From contig JAITMT010000089.1 of the NCBI GenBank assembly GCA_031277235.1, positions 1-12,353 of the forward strand: DNA of 12,353 bases, written 5' to 3'. Below, one piece after another: positions 1-5,945 of this stretch; position 1 is the first letter of the stretch, and each line of letters opens with the position of its first letter. Made by a program: the position numbers and the translations under genes. The notes under the pieces are model-generated. The model was not told the origin of the DNA and did not search any database. It saw only the letters and a program-made list of their open reading frames with translations. This DNA is from Tannerella sp. Lineage in GTDB: Bacteria; Bacteroidota; Bacteroidia; Bacteroidales; Tannerellaceae.

Positions 1-245
1 GGCACCGGCTGCCATTGTCCGGGCGTGGGTTCAAACCGTATATCGCCATTGGTGGCAATCCGGTTTCCGTGCATGATAATACTCACTCCGCTTTGATGTC
101 CTTCGGGATAAATATCGTCAAAAGCCATCACATCCACTCCCCGGTTTTGAAAATAACCGGCGGCAGTATCCAACTGAAAGCCCTGAGCATGTGCGGAGAA
201 ATAACTTGCGCCCAGGAGGAATAAAGAGAAAAATAATTTTTTCAT
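1..245 (-). CDS. Secreted glycoside-hydrolase-like protein, N-terminal part (3' end beyond window)
   Basis: An open frame runs leftward from ATG at 245-243 off the window edge; about 81 residues are visible. It opens with a clear signal peptide (MKKLFFSLFLLGASYFSAHAQ), so the product is exported. The mature part contains GVDVMAFDDIYPEGHQSG, then SIIMHGNRIATNGD and a PTPGQWQPV segment. From memory this pattern (HGxRxATNGD ... PTPxQWxP) is typical of the N-terminal domain of Bacteroidota secreted glycoside hydrolases annotated as GH9/cellulase-like. The catalytic domain is outside the window, so neither the enzyme class nor the substrate can be confirmed. A TAnnTTTG promoter element lies 24 nt upstream of the start. 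The gene is on the same strand as the barrel protein upstream of it, 94 nt away. Secretion is seen directly; the hydrolase assignment is moderate to low. Confidence 0.6.
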   Translation of the reverse strand, partial: MKKLFFSLFLLGASYFSAHAQGFQLDTAAGYFQNRGVDVMAFDDIYPEGHQSGVSIIMHGNRIATNGDIRFEPTPGQWQPV

Positions 246-268
246 AGATATTACATTAAAATCAACTG

Positions 269-276
269 CAAAATTA
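269..276 (-). promoter_or_regulatory. Candidate -7 element for the gene at 1-245
   Basis: Read on the minus strand the site is TAATTTTG, matching the Bacteroidota -7 consensus TAnnTTTG, and lies 23 nt upstream of the ATG. No convincing TTTG -33 element sits 19-21 nt further upstream, so this is a half-match only. Confidence 0.4.
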
Positions 277-339
277 ATATATTATTATTGATATTTTGAT
301 ATTGTCGCCAAATATATTCAGGCGAACGCGGAAAAAATT

Positions 340-969
340 CTAAAAACGATAACCGATTCCAAGATTCAGATATGGAACATAATTGGTTTTATCGTAAATA
401 TCAAGCATATACTTGCATCCGGCAACAAGGAAAATATTTTCCGAAAGATGATATTCAGCAAGAAAACCGAGGTTACACATAATCATTCCCGTTGAATATT
501 CATCCAATATATTAACAGGACCGGAACCTTGAGGGAAACCGGCTGACGGGTCTTGATATCCGCCTCCGCTACCACTCAACACATACAGATTTTTCCTGAA
601 ATCGTGATAATATCCTGCACCGGCATATAGTACAAATCTCAGATTGTTACTCAAAAAGAAAGAATATCCGATATTCGCGTTTCCGAACAAATATTGATGG
701 GATTCCCGATTGAAATTCGCGTCATTTCTGTAATAGGGAGTACTTATTTTTTCAAAAAGATATCCGGCGTCCGGCAGTAAATACCAGTTGTTTTTCAAAT
801 GAATCTTTACTTGTACTCCAACTCCGGAATTCCAGCCGATATTATCAGCTTTTCCCAGATTCAAATAATTAAGCGACATGGTATTTTCTTGAGCCATCGA
901 AGAAAAACAAAGCATACAGACGCTCGACAACAAAAATATTTTCCCGGGTATAATCAACTTTTTTTTCAT
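340..969 (-). CDS. Outer-membrane beta-barrel protein, uncharacterised
   Basis: The 209-residue protein begins with a signal peptide (lysine-rich start, hydrophobic stretch IFLLSSVCMLCFSSMA, cleavage near AQE). The rest is made of alternating polar/hydrophobic strands rich in Tyr, Gly and Asn (for example NANIGYSFFLSNNLRFVLYAGAGYYHDF and MCNLGFLAEYHLSENIFLVAGCKYML). It ends in LNLGIGYRF, a C-terminal aromatic signature usual for outer-membrane barrels. Size fits an 8-stranded OmpW/OmpX-like 'outer membrane beta-barrel domain' protein. The start at 969 is supported by the signal peptide directly after it. No enzymatic motif is visible; a role as small porin, adhesin or structural protein cannot be chosen. 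A promoter-like element about 88 nt upstream suggests its own transcript. Confidence 0.75.
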   Translation of the reverse strand: MKKKLIIPGKIFLLSSVCMLCFSSMAQENTMSLNYLNLGKADNIGWNSGVGVQVKIHLKNNWYLLPDAGYLFEKISTPYYRNDANFNRESHQYLFGNANIGYSFFLSNNLRFVLYAGAGYYHDFRKNLYVLSGSGGGYQDPSAGFPQGSGPVNILDEYSTGMIMCNLGFLAEYHLSENIFLVAGCKYMLDIYDKTNYVPYLNLGIGYRF

Positions 970-1056
970 AAGAATTTATATTGTTTTAAATTACAGTTCA
1001 ATGAGTTATTGCGCATTACAATTTGATATATTTAAAATACACATGTCTTTCACACG

Positions 1057-1086
1057 CAAAAGTACAACATTTTCTTATATCTCAAC
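1057..1086 (-). promoter_or_regulatory. Candidate promoter of the barrel gene at 340-969
   Basis: On the minus strand TACTTTTG (1064-1057) fits the -7 consensus TAnnTTTG. A GTTG at 1086-1083, 18 nt upstream, is an imperfect -33 element. The predicted leader is about 80-88 nt. Confidence 0.4.
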
Positions 1087-1124
1087 CATTTCCGGAGAAT
1101 TTTTCGATTTTATATGTGGTAATT

Positions 1125-1204
1125 TTATGATTTCAACTTCCCGCCAATCCCAATCCCGAAAAGCGCAAAGTCATAAATCACAGGGTCTTGCGGATTGAAT
1201 GAAC
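1125..1204 (-). pseudogene. Remnant: C-terminal end of a TIGR02757 (DUF2400) gene
   Basis: On the minus strand 1202-1125 reads SFNPQDPVIYDFALFGIGIG followed by GKLKS and a TAA stop. This equals the conserved C-terminal motif of the intact TIGR02757 protein encoded at 2627-3397, which reads the same apart from one Ile/Val change and then ends GKGAFER. At DNA level 1138-1204 matches 2646-2712 at 64 of 67 positions; the three differences are two synonymous third-base changes and one conservative change. Upstream of the fragment (right of 1204) homology drops abruptly and an in-frame stop occurs within about 75 nt, so it cannot encode a working protein. The conserved coding pattern says it came from a functional homologous gene end, not from recent slippage. 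See the finding on 3'-end insertion. Confidence 0.8.
1138..1204 (-). repeat. Direct repeat, left copy (67 bp, 96% identical to 2646-2712)
   Basis: The repeat copy has mismatches at 1148, 1179 and 1184 relative to 2656, 2687 and 2692. Both copies have the same orientation and bracket about 1.44 kb that holds the T9SS cargo gene and the hairpin cluster. Confidence 0.85.
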
Positions 1205-1297
1205 ATAATTTTTCCGCAGCTAACGACGGGTTATAATTGCATGAAGTTTTGTATATTTCATGGTAGCCGCAAAATTAAACAAAATTTTTTAAGCCAT

Positions 1298-2260
1298 TCA
1301 CTTCGCAATTTTCCCCGAAAAAACGGAATCGCCCGCATGAACCCTCACAATATAAACGCCATGGGGCAAGTTCTCCGAGCCGGCAATCATTTCATTTCGG
1401 TTGTCTTTCACATACAATACCCTTATTCCCTGCATATTATAAACAGACACATCAAATAAGGAGCCATCATTGACAGTTACTCGCAAATTCCCGTCAGACA
1501 ATGAGATAATCGGTTTGAACGTATTATCGCCGATAATTTCATTGGCGACCTTGTTTCCGTCGCAATCCGCATATTCGGGATTCAGGTACAGCAGTTCTCC
1601 ATCAACTTCACAGCAAACAAATGTTGGACCTCCGGTATTGCGGTCTCCGGTTGGTTGAGATATGAACATGAAAAACGGATGAGAAACATTAGAACTAACA
1701 CACCCGATACCTTCTATCATATAATTTTCATTTTCTCCTCCAATAGTAAATTTTATACGTTTATGTTTTTTACCGTCATTAAGGACAATCGAATCAATTT
1801 CCGATATTTCACTTTTACGTGAAGGGATATAAGAGTAACCGGGTTCATTATAGTGATACATTGTAAGAACACTATCGCCAACATTTAATGAAAAATCATA
1901 TACGGTCTCATATACGAAATATTTTTCGTTTAAATCATACACTCCGAAAGACGTTTGTCCGGTACAGCCTCTGACTATGACCTTTTTTCCGTCTGTTCTT
2001 ACAAGTCCTTTTCCTATAAGGAGGTCTGTTACGATTTTCCATTTAATATTATCTATTGTGGTATCACCATAAAGTATCATTTGGTGAATACTTGGTGGAC
2101 CATAACCCCAACCGTGAAGATAAGACCAAACCGCACTATCCGCCTCAAAGGCATTCAAATAACCATTATTTTCGCCGCTTCCGGCTTGCGGGAAAACATT
2201 TGCCGCCGAACTGAATGCAACGGCTAATAATAAAATTGCTCTTTTCATATTTCTACCCAT
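1298..2260 (-). CDS. Secreted protein with T9SS type A sorting domain
   Basis: The 320-residue product has an N-terminal signal peptide (MKRAILLLAVAFSSAANVFPQA after the first four residues) and a C-terminal domain of about 75 residues typical of type IX secretion type A signals: LSDGNLRVTV near 254, VSVYNMQGIRVL near 271 and a closing LPHGVYIVRVHAGDSVFSGK near 298. It is therefore expected to cross the outer membrane through T9SS and be released or surface anchored. The middle region (WSYLHGWGYGPPSIHQ..., LYGDTTIDNIKWKIV, VYDFSLNVGDSV, KRIKFTIGGENENYMIEGIG) resembles a common Bacteroidota family of secreted proteins of unknown function; no catalytic motif is seen. Two start codons are possible, 2260 (preceded by an A-run) and 2248 (directly before the signal peptide); both are compatible with export. 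A strong promoter lies at 2330-2360. The gene is A/T-richer than its right-hand neighbours and sits between the two copies of a 67-bp direct repeat. Confidence 0.8.
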   Translation of the reverse strand: MGRNMKRAILLLAVAFSSAANVFPQAGSGENNGYLNAFEADSAVWSYLHGWGYGPPSIHQMILYGDTTIDNIKWKIVTDLLIGKGLVRTDGKKVIVRGCTGQTSFGVYDLNEKYFVYETVYDFSLNVGDSVLTMYHYNEPGYSYIPSRKSEISEIDSIVLNDGKKHKRIKFTIGGENENYMIEGIGCVSSNVSHPFFMFISQPTGDRNTGGPTFVCCEVDGELLYLNPEYADCDGNKVANEIIGDNTFKPIISLSDGNLRVTVNDGSLFDVSVYNMQGIRVLYVKDNRNEMIAGSENLPHGVYIVRVHAGDSVFSGKIAK

Positions 2261-2286
2261 TTTTTATACACCGCACAAGTCAAGAT

Positions 2287-2313
2287 TTACCCTACCTTGG
2301 GTGCAACATTCAT
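2287..2313 (-). other. Possible short leader ORF (8 codons)
   Basis: Just downstream of the predicted transcription start of the T9SS cargo gene, an ATG preceded by a run of A opens an 8-codon frame (MNVAPKVG, stop TAA) that ends 26 nt before the upstream-most start codon of the cargo gene. Chance occurrence in a leader of this length is quite likely, and there is no codon-run signature of attenuation. Confidence 0.15.
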
Positions 2314-2329
2314 TTTTTTTATACAAGCG

Positions 2330-2360
2330 CAAAGATACAATATCTTTTGCTATATCCAAA
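2330..2360 (-). promoter_or_regulatory. Bacteroidota-type promoter of the T9SS cargo gene
   Basis: On the minus strand TTTG at 2360-2357 and TATCTTTG at 2337-2330 are separated by 19 nt, a full match to TTTG-N19..21-TAnnTTTG. Transcription would begin near 2325, giving a leader of about 65 nt. Confidence 0.65.
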
Positions 2361-2430
2361 ATAATTATCTGTTTTTCTTCTCAATAAAATATAAAATGTA
2401 TATATCCCTATTCATACCCAAACCTCTTTT

Positions 2431-2550
2431 CAATCCCAACGGGATTGTATGTTTATAGAAAATGTCATTTCTTAACCCTGTTCGACTCCTTCGGAGTCGT
2501 ATATTAATCCGAATTGTGTTTTCTATAAATATTTGAATCCTTTGGATTCA
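2431..2550. repeat. REP-like cluster of three equal hairpins with inverted arms
   Basis: Three perfect hairpins, each with a 7-bp stem and 3-nt loop, occur at 2431-2447 (CAATCCC-AAC-GGGATTG), 2483-2499 (CGACTCC-TTC-GGAGTCG) and 2534-2550 (TGAATCC-TTT-GGATTCA), spaced 52 and 51 nt apart. Between them lie 11-bp inverted arms, TTTATAGAAAA at 2452-2462 and TTTTCTATAAA at 2519-2529, so the whole 120 bp is roughly symmetric around 2491. Stems differ in sequence but keep full pairing. No T-tract follows, which argues against simple terminators. The form is that of REP/MITE-like dispersed elements; whether it is dispersed in this genome cannot be seen from one window. Confidence 0.7.
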
Positions 2551-2626
2551 TTTATTACATTCTTTTAGGTGTTTATACGGAGATTCATTAAATATAATTT
2601 TGAGTTTTTTTGCGTTTTTCGTACAA

Positions 2627-3397
2627 TTAGCGTTCAAAAGCCCCTTTCCCGCCAACCCCAATCCCGAAAAGCGCAAAGTCATAAATAACAGGATCTTGCG
2701 GATTGAATGAACGCAGAATCGCCGTCAGTTCCTCGACTGCTTTCCGGTCGTTTTGTTTGCGATTCAGCAATCCCAATTCGCGGGCGACATTCCCGACGTG
2801 AATATCAAGCGGTATATATAAATCGCCCGGTTTAAGCGATTTCCATACGCCTAAATCCACAATTCCGTCATCCCTGACCAACCAGCGCAAGGCGAGATTC
2901 ACCCGTTTCAACGCCGATTGCTTGAGGTTTGAGGAATAGCAGCGCGTATTGTTTTTCCCGCCTGCCGCTTCGTTCGCAAACCGGCTCAGCGTCTCGACCA
3001 ATTGTTGCGGCGTGCGGTCGGCGGTTTTGCAAGTCGCCATGAAATCGTCCATGCTGCGATACGTCCGGTAAAAACGCTCGAATCCCTGCAACATGAATTT
3101 CAAATCCTGTTCAAAAAATGTACGGTGAATATTTCTGTTTCCAAGTCGCTGATAATCACCGTTCATTACGTATTCGTAAGGACTTTCGCCCAGTTTTTCC
3201 AGCATGCGCTCGGCGCTGCGCAAAATCATGGAACGCTTACCCCATGCAATCGTCGTTACCAGAAACGAAACAATCTCAATATCTTGCAGTTTCGTATATT
3301 GACGGGGGAACTGCACAGGGTCGTCCGGGATGAAATCCGCCGTGTTCATCAGCGCCGCCTGTTCGTCCAAAAATTCCTTTACATTTTCCGGTTTCAT
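2627..3397 (-). CDS. TIGR02757 / DUF2400 family protein
   Basis: The 256-residue protein is a member of the TIGR02757 (DUF2400) family, common in Bacteroidota and of unknown biochemical function. Recognisable blocks are KEFLDEQAALMNTADFIPDD at the start, SFLVTTIAWGKRSMILRSAE (44-63), the RWLVRDDGIVDLGVWK block, IPLDIHVGNVARELGLL (about 194-211) and FNPQDPVIYDFALFGIG (230-246). The start at 3397 is chosen because the family N-terminus begins here; the open frame continues upstream to 3874, but that would run through the aminopeptidase P gene on the other strand and encodes nothing family-like. No signal peptide or membrane segment is seen, so it is cytoplasmic. The core promoter sits only 5 nt before the ATG, implying a leaderless or nearly leaderless mRNA. 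Its last 67 bp are duplicated at 1138-1204. Confidence 0.88.
   Translation of the reverse strand: MKPENVKEFLDEQAALMNTADFIPDDPVQFPRQYTKLQDIEIVSFLVTTIAWGKRSMILRSAERMLEKLGESPYEYVMNGDYQRLGNRNIHRTFFEQDLKFMLQGFERFYRTYRSMDDFMATCKTADRTPQQLVETLSRFANEAAGGKNNTRCYSSNLKQSALKRVNLALRWLVRDDGIVDLGVWKSLKPGDLYIPLDIHVGNVARELGLLNRKQNDRKAVEELTAILRSFNPQDPVIYDFALFGIGVGGKGAFER
2646..2712 (-). repeat. Direct repeat, right copy, inside the TIGR02757 3' end
   Basis: This copy is the partner of 1138-1204 (64 of 67 identical). It encodes the family's conserved FNPQDPVIYDFALFGIG block, and the coding frame continues intact through it. Confidence 0.85.
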
Positions 3398-3402
3398 ACC
3401 GT

Positions 3403-3434
3403 CAAAAGTAAGGTAAAAATTAAAAATCAGCAAA
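3403..3434 (-). promoter_or_regulatory. Promoter of the TIGR02757 gene
   Basis: On the minus strand TTTG at 3434-3431 and TACTTTTG at 3410-3403 are 20 nt apart, a full consensus match. The -7 element ends 5 nt before the ATG at 3397, so transcription should start at or next to the start codon. Confidence 0.65.
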
Positions 3435-3438
3435 AATT

Positions 3439-3471
3439 TTTGGCGGTTTGCAGAAAAAAACCGTATCTTTG
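3439..3471 (+). promoter_or_regulatory. Promoter of the aminopeptidase P gene
   Basis: TTTG at 3439-3442 and TATCTTTG at 3464-3471 are separated by 21 nt. The predicted leader is about 25-31 nt. The -33 element lies only 4 nt from that of the divergent promoter at 3403-3434. Confidence 0.65.
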
Positions 3472-3502
3472 TAGGAATTAACTTTGAAAATAAAAGAAAA
3501 AT

Positions 3503-4870
3503 ATGTTTAGTCAGGAAACTTATATCGGTCGCCGTGAAACGCTCAAGAAGCACGTTGGAAGCGGTATTTTGCTTTTTTTCGGCAACGATGAAGCAAGTTG
3601 TAACTATGAAAACAACACGTATCCCTATCGTCAGGATTCGACTTTTCTCTATTATTTCGGTCTGAATTACGCCGGACTCACGGCGGTGATTGACATTGAC
3701 GATGATCGCGAAATCATTTTCGGCGACGACTTGACGGTGGACGACATCGTCTGGACAGGCGTACAGCCAACGCTTTACGAAAAATGTTCGGCTGCCGGAA
3801 TCGGCGATTTGATGGCTGCCGTGGCGCTTGGAGACTATCTGAAAAAAGCGGAGCAAAAGGGACAAAAGGTGCATTATCTGCCTTCATATCGCCCCGAGCA
3901 CAAAATTAAACTGTGGAATTTTCTCGACGTAAGACCGGGAAACGAAAAACCGTCCGAAGATTTTGTAAAAACCGTCGTGGACATGCGCAATTACAAAACG
4001 GCGGAAGAAATCCTCGAAATCGAGAAGGCTTGCATCGTCTCTGCCGATATGCACCTGGCGGCGATGAAAGCGATTCGCCCGGATGTTTACGAATATGAAG
4101 TAGTGGCTGCCATTCAGGAAGTTGCGCAACGAAATAATTGTGCGCTTTCATTCCCCATCATCGCTTCAAAAAACGGTCAAACACTTCATAATCACTATCA
4201 TGGCTATCAGGTGAAGGAGGGCGACCTGTTTCTCGTGGATGCGGGCGCGGAAACGGAAATGGGCTATGCCGGCGATTTGTCATCCACAACGCCTGTAAGC
4301 GGGAAATTTACGGAACGTCAGCGTGAAATCTACAAAATCCAGTCAGCAATGCACGATGCTTCGGTGGCAGCCCTGAAACCCGGATTTGCGTTTGAGGAAG
4401 TGTACAATATCTCGGCGCGCGTGATGGTGGACGGTCTGAAACAAATCGGACTGATGAAGGGCGATACGTTTGAAGCGGTGCAGGAAGGCGCTCACGCTCT
4501 GTTTTATCCGCACGGACTGGGACACATGATGGGTTTGGACGTGCACGACATGGAAAATCTCGGAGAAGTTTACGTCGGCTACGGTGGGAAGCCGAAAAGC
4601 GAGCAGTTTGGTCGCCGTTCCCTGCGTCTGGCGCGCGACTTGGAAGTCGGATTTGTGCATACGATTGAGCCGGGCGTTTATTTCATTCCCGAACTCATTG
4701 ACCAGTGGAAAGCCGAAAATAAACTGTCTCAATTCATTAATTATGAGATGGTTGAAACCTACAAGGGTTTCGGTGGAATCCGCAACGAAGAAGACTATCT
4801 CATCACCGAAAACGGTTCGCGCCTCCTGGGGAAACGCATTCCGCGCACGGTCGAGGAAATCGAAGGCTAA
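3503..4870 (+). CDS. pepP: Xaa-Pro aminopeptidase (aminopeptidase P, M24B family)
   Basis: The 455-residue protein is a dinuclear-metal aminopeptidase P that removes the N-terminal residue from peptides with proline in second position; it has no signal peptide and should be cytosolic. Residues 1 to about 150 form the AMP_N domain (YIGRRETLKKHVGSGILLFF..., RQDSTFLYYFGL). The pita-bread catalytic domain follows. Metal ligands expected from E. coli PepP are visible: Asp246 in LVDAGAE, Asp258 in YAGDLSS, His341 in FYPHGLGHMMGLDVHD, Glu389 in HTIEPGVYF and Glu429 in GGIRNEEDYLI. The catalytic-pocket histidines His337 and His348 are present too. Length is normal for the family. The ATG at 3503 follows an A-rich leader and its own promoter. 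Its TAA stop overlaps the TAG stop of the convergent gene at 4867-5724 by sharing bases. Confidence 0.95.
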   Translation: MFSQETYIGRRETLKKHVGSGILLFFGNDEASCNYENNTYPYRQDSTFLYYFGLNYAGLTAVIDIDDDREIIFGDDLTVDDIVWTGVQPTLYEKCSAAGIGDLMAAVALGDYLKKAEQKGQKVHYLPSYRPEHKIKLWNFLDVRPGNEKPSEDFVKTVVDMRNYKTAEEILEIEKACIVSADMHLAAMKAIRPDVYEYEVVAAIQEVAQRNNCALSFPIIASKNGQTLHNHYHGYQVKEGDLFLVDAGAETEMGYAGDLSSTTPVSGKFTERQREIYKIQSAMHDASVAALKPGFAFEEVYNISARVMVDGLKQIGLMKGDTFEAVQEGAHALFYPHGLGHMMGLDVHDMENLGEVYVGYGGKPKSEQFGRRSLRLARDLEVGFVHTIEPGVYFIPELIDQWKAENKLSQFINYEMVETYKGFGGIRNEEDYLITENGSRLLGKRIPRTVEEIEG

Positions 4871-5724
4871 AAACGTCGAATATAAGCCAGGGAATACGTG
4901 TCATAGAGGTTATCCTTTCGTCCGTGCTTGAAACGGAACGAAAGGATGTTGCCTTTATAGTCGTAATCGAGTTTGGTGCGAAGTTGAACGGGTCGGTCGC
5001 CGTTGCTTTGATAGCCGTAAAGACCCGCAACATCAGCCGAAAGCGAGAAATTCCACAACCGGCTGCTGATACCTCCGGAATAAACAACGGCGTCGTTTTG
5101 GCGATGCACCATGTCGTTGGTCATCCAGCAATAAAAACCCACCAAGCCCTGTGCACTGATATTGTATTTATTATCAGCGCTTTGATAAAATATCCTGCCG
5201 ATATTCACGTCAAACCAGTACGTAGCGGCGTCGGTGAAGCGCGCATCAACGAGGCGTGTGCCACTGGCTGTTTTCAGGGCGGCTTCGAGCGTAATATCCG
5301 CTCCGCGACTGTCTTTCAGCAAGCGATAGTAGGAACTGACGATAAGGTCTCCGATTGCGCCTTTAGACCAGCTTCTGCCCGCCGCATGGCGCTCTTCAAC
5401 GGTTTCCTGCGACAGCGAATAATATTCATAAGCCACCATGCTCAATTCCAGCCCCGCCCGCCCTTCGGCAACGGGAACATACAGGCGGACAAAGATATCG
5501 CGCGTAACATCGCCGCTATAATGATGGTATTCTCCGCGCAATTCGGCTTCGACTCTTTCGCCCAAGCCGCCGACTCTGAGTTCGGGAACGGGAAAAGCGC
5601 TCGGTCCGAAATATCGGGGCGAATATTGCAGCAGCAGCATTTCATCCCGCCAATCCTGGGAATAGCCGCTAAAGACAGTCAATATGAATGTTATTGAATA
5701 TATAATACGCTTTACATCAGTCAT
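4867..5724 (-). CDS. Predicted outer-membrane protein, uncharacterised
   Basis: The 285-residue product starts with a signal peptide (MTDVKRIIYSITFILTVFSGYSQ). The mature part begins DWRDEMLLLQYSPRYFGPSAFPVPELRVGG and then has many alternating amphipathic strands (VEAELRGEYHHYSGDVTRDIFVRLYVP, ISAQGLVGFYCW, TKLDYDYKGNILSFRFKHG) and ends YSLAYIRRF with a terminal Phe, all as expected for a beta-barrel of the outer membrane. The middle (IGDLIVSSYYRLLKDS..DITLEAALKTASG) resembles barrel proteins that carry 'transporter-like' or alginate-export-type annotations, but I do not recognise a named family. Transport or structural function is not resolvable. It converges on the aminopeptidase P gene with a 4-nt overlap of stop codons, and a -7 element lies 31 nt upstream of its ATG. 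Confidence 0.7.
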   Translation of the reverse strand: MTDVKRIIYSITFILTVFSGYSQDWRDEMLLLQYSPRYFGPSAFPVPELRVGGLGERVEAELRGEYHHYSGDVTRDIFVRLYVPVAEGRAGLELSMVAYEYYSLSQETVEERHAAGRSWSKGAIGDLIVSSYYRLLKDSRGADITLEAALKTASGTRLVDARFTDAATYWFDVNIGRIFYQSADNKYNISAQGLVGFYCWMTNDMVHRQNDAVVYSGGISSRLWNFSLSADVAGLYGYQSNGDRPVQLRTKLDYDYKGNILSFRFKHGRKDNLYDTYSLAYIRRF

Positions 5725-5742
5725 TTATTGAATAATTAAACA

Positions 5743-5764
5743 TTACTTTTGCAGACAAAAGTAA
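5743..5764. promoter_or_regulatory. Palindrome holding -7 elements on both strands
   Basis: TTACTTTTG (5743-5751) and CAAAAGTAA (5756-5764) form a perfect 9-bp inverted repeat around CAGA. The minus-strand TACTTTTG (5763-5756) is the likely -7 element of the gene at 4867-5724, with 31 nt to the ATG. A plus-strand TACTTTTG also results from the symmetry. Neither has a clear TTTG -33 element at the usual distance. Confidence 0.4.
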
Positions 5765-5903
5765 TAAAAATTTATGAAAAATCATACCTTTACGAAACGC
5801 TCTTTTGGGAAAAACTTTTATTTTTGCACAAAAATTACGGATTCGGAGACGCCGTAAAACAACGGTTTAAGCCATGATTTTTAAGATTGTCGTGATTGTG
5901 AAA

Positions 5904-5934
5904 TTTGCAGGTAGAAAAAAATGTGATATATTTG
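5904..5934 (+). promoter_or_regulatory. Promoter of miaA
   Basis: TTTG at 5904-5907 and TATATTTG at 5927-5934 are separated by 19 nt, a full consensus match. Transcription would start near 5940, leaving a leader of about 93 nt. Confidence 0.65.
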
Positions 5935-5945
5935 TACCGATAAAA

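Larger units (their letters stand above)
970..1297. other. Intergenic stretch with promoter element and gene remnant
   Basis: No intact gene is supported here. The left part carries a candidate minus-strand -7 element (1057-1064) for the barrel gene. The middle (1125-1204) is a C-terminal fragment of a TIGR02757 gene. The right part (1205-1297) is A/T-rich and contains only weak, gapped similarity to the TIGR02757 gene interior; it has no clear GC hairpin that would terminate the upstream T9SS cargo gene. Confidence 0.6.
2261..2626. other. Intergenic stretch: promoter, leader and hairpin cluster
   Basis: No protein gene is supported apart from a possible 8-codon leader ORF. The left part (2261-2360) is the leader and promoter of the T9SS cargo gene. 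The right part (2431-2550) is a symmetric cluster of three hairpins. The remainder is A/T-rich without recognisable features. Confidence 0.6.

Noticed and set aside
304..324. TCGCC/GGCGA hairpin with 11-nt loop downstream of the barrel gene
   Set aside because: The stem is 5 bp with a long A/T loop, and no T-tract follows on the minus strand, so it is not supported as a terminator.
3002..3481. 159-codon plus-strand frame opposite the TIGR02757 gene
   Set aside because: It is antisense to a well-recognised conserved gene, with no motif or promoter of its own; it would also overlap the divergent promoters.
3398..3874. N-terminal extension of the TIGR02757 frame to 415 residues
   Set aside because: It runs antisense through the aminopeptidase P N-terminal domain, includes the promoter region and has no family-like sequence; the family N-terminus begins at 3397.
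4924..5697. 257-codon open frame on the plus strand opposite the outer-membrane gene
   Set aside because: The minus-strand frame has a signal peptide, beta-strand pattern and terminal Phe. The plus-strand frame shows no domain and is a frame shadow.
5819..5834. TATTTTTG element and TTTTTG/CAAAAA inverted repeat
   Set aside because: There is no -33 element at the proper distance, and such repeats are expected by chance in A/T-rich intergenic DNA.
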